Positions 63,371 through 64,000 of a stretch of 64,000 nucleotides of DNA are shown piece by piece. This DNA comes from Chryseobacterium shigense (GTDB taxonomy: Bacteria; Bacteroidota; Bacteroidia; Flavobacteriales; Weeksellaceae): the NCBI RefSeq assembly GCF_014207845.1, contig NZ_JACHLC010000001.1, positions 434,001 through 498,000 of the forward strand. Reading direction: 5' to 3'. A program made the translations under genes and the position numbers. The stretch's first letter is position 1; every line of letters starts with the position of its first letter. Below the pieces are notes generated by a model. That model was not told where the DNA came from. It searched no databases and saw nothing but the letters and a program-made list of their open reading frames with translations.

Positions 63371-63378
63371 TACTTTTG
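63371..63378 (+). promoter_or_regulatory. -7 box of the phosphatase gene
   Basis: TACTTTTG matches TAnnTTTG. The leader of about 70 nt includes a perfect 7-bp inverted repeat (ATCAGAT with ATCTGAT, near 63391-63417). Confidence 0.45.
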
Positions 63379-63455
63379 CCCGAAATTAAAAAATCAGATC
63401 ATTTTTTAGCATCTGATATACAAATCGAAATAAATCTATACAAAAGTAAACAACT

Positions 63456-64000
63456 ATGAAACATTATTTCTTCTTTTTCTGTTTTGCCGTCCAGATGGCA
63501 TTCGGGCAGGCATTGTTTCCCTACCTGCAGAATCCGACGCCCAATTCAATGATCGTCAACTGGAAAACAGCTTCCGACAACGAAACAACCGTGATCTACG
63601 GAACATCTCCAGCCAATCTGAATGTAACCGTTACCGGAACAACCAATATTTTTTCGGATACAGGCTATAATAACAACTATTATTACCACACGGCAAAGAT
63701 TACCAGCTTGCAGCCAAATACCAAATATTACTACAAAATAAAGACAGGAACCAGCGAGTCATCAGTTTATAATTTCAGAACACTTCCTTTGCCGGGGCAG
63801 CCTGTTACTGCGGATGGGAAAATACGTTTCCTGATTATGGGAGACAACCAGATCAAGGCAGAACCGAGGTATGACAGTCTTACCTTAAATGCATTCAAAA
63901 AATTAAAACAGAAATTCGGGCCCAATTCCGATCCTTCTGATAATATTGCGCTTACTTTTATGGTGGGAGATCAGGTAGATGTGGGAACATTGGACCATTA
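63456..64000 (+). CDS. Secreted purple-acid-phosphatase-type metallophosphoesterase (cut by window end)
   Basis: The first 181 codons of a gene that runs past the window. Signal peptide (ending MAFGQ), an N-terminal fibronectin-like domain (MIVNWKTASDNETTVIYG, LQPNTKYYYKIKTG) and the beginning of a calcineurin-like phosphoesterase domain: MGDNQIKAEPRYDS carries the first metal-binding Asp, and VGDQVDVG the second GD motif (GDx(n)GD). This two-domain order is that of purple acid phosphatases. A T9SS sorting domain may lie beyond the window. Confidence 0.85.
   Translation, partial: MKHYFFFFCFAVQMAFGQALFPYLQNPTPNSMIVNWKTASDNETTVIYGTSPANLNVTVTGTTNIFSDTGYNNNYYYHTAKITSLQPNTKYYYKIKTGTSESSVYNFRTLPLPGQPVTADGKIRFLIMGDNQIKAEPRYDSLTLNAFKKLKQKFGPNSDPSDNIALTFMVGDQVDVGTLDH

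Overview
The window looks like chromosomal DNA from a member of the Flavobacteriia close to Chryseobacterium (Weeksellaceae). The grounds are low G+C, Bacteroidetes-type promoters (TTTG about 20 bp upstream of TAnnTTTG), near absence of Shine-Dalgarno sequences, many secreted proteins with type IX secretion (T9SS) C-terminal sorting domains, and Bacteroidetes-specific gene forms: a fused E1 alpha/beta dehydrogenase, an exonuclease-DnaE fusion and DUF3098. The genus is an inference from protein style, since no rRNA is present. No tRNA, rRNA, CRISPR array, insertion sequence or prophage was found. Most of the window is ordinary core genome with accessory surface proteins between.

Layout. 1-4.5 kb, minus strand: the first codons of a bestrophin-like channel, a fused 2-oxoacid dehydrogenase E1 and a T9SS-exported subtilisin. 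4.8-9.5 kb: DNA polymerase III alpha with an N-terminal proofreading domain. 9.8-15.4 kb: two related T9SS-exported fibronectin-type proteins. 15.5-24.8 kb: a K+ channel with a small membrane protein, a Nif3-like protein coupled to a cysteine-free 'zinc ribbon' protein, acyl-CoA synthetase, a membrane hydrolase-like protein, a Crp/Fnr regulator, acyl-CoA dehydrogenase and a DUF4349 lipoprotein. 25.3-29.3 kb: a T9SS-exported reprolysin-like metalloprotease and release factor 3. 29.7-33.5 kb: an apparent operon of CPBP protease, RdgB, RNase Z, a TIGR02757 protein and an acidic coiled-coil membrane protein. 33.7-42.4 kb: three tandem choice-of-anchor-L/T9SS type B adhesin-like proteins. 42.4-47.8 kb: rsmA, then ftsX, DUF3098, uppP, a lipoprotein, truB, an outer-membrane-type protein and rluF, closely packed. 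48.1-55.4 kb: a helix-hairpin-helix repeat protein, MerR and AraC regulators, CcoG, an SMP-30 lipoprotein and a DbpA-like helicase. 55.7-64 kb: ribosomal protein S1, an M36 metalloprotease, a DMT transporter, a secreted alpha/beta hydrolase, ribosomal protein L19 and the start of a secreted purple-acid-type phosphatase.

How they work together. Eight complete genes encode T9SS cargo, but no T9SS machinery gene is present. The three exported proteases fit the proteolytic lifestyle of these bacteria, and the adhesin trio has grown by paralogy and by internal module duplication. The core genes cover replication, translation, rRNA modification, lipid-carrier recycling and nucleotide sanitation.

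No single gene cluster reads as a wholly new system. The most unusual items are: DnaE whose PHP metal site is erased while a fused exonuclease is intact; a zf-RING_7-type protein without any cysteine; an eight-heptad Ile/acidic coiled coil; several families of degenerate short-period intergenic repeats, one forming a 15-bp hairpin inside an operon; a 166-bp tandem duplication carrying the 3' ends of two convergent genes; nearly leaderless promoters; and a 52-residue membrane protein next to the K+ channel.
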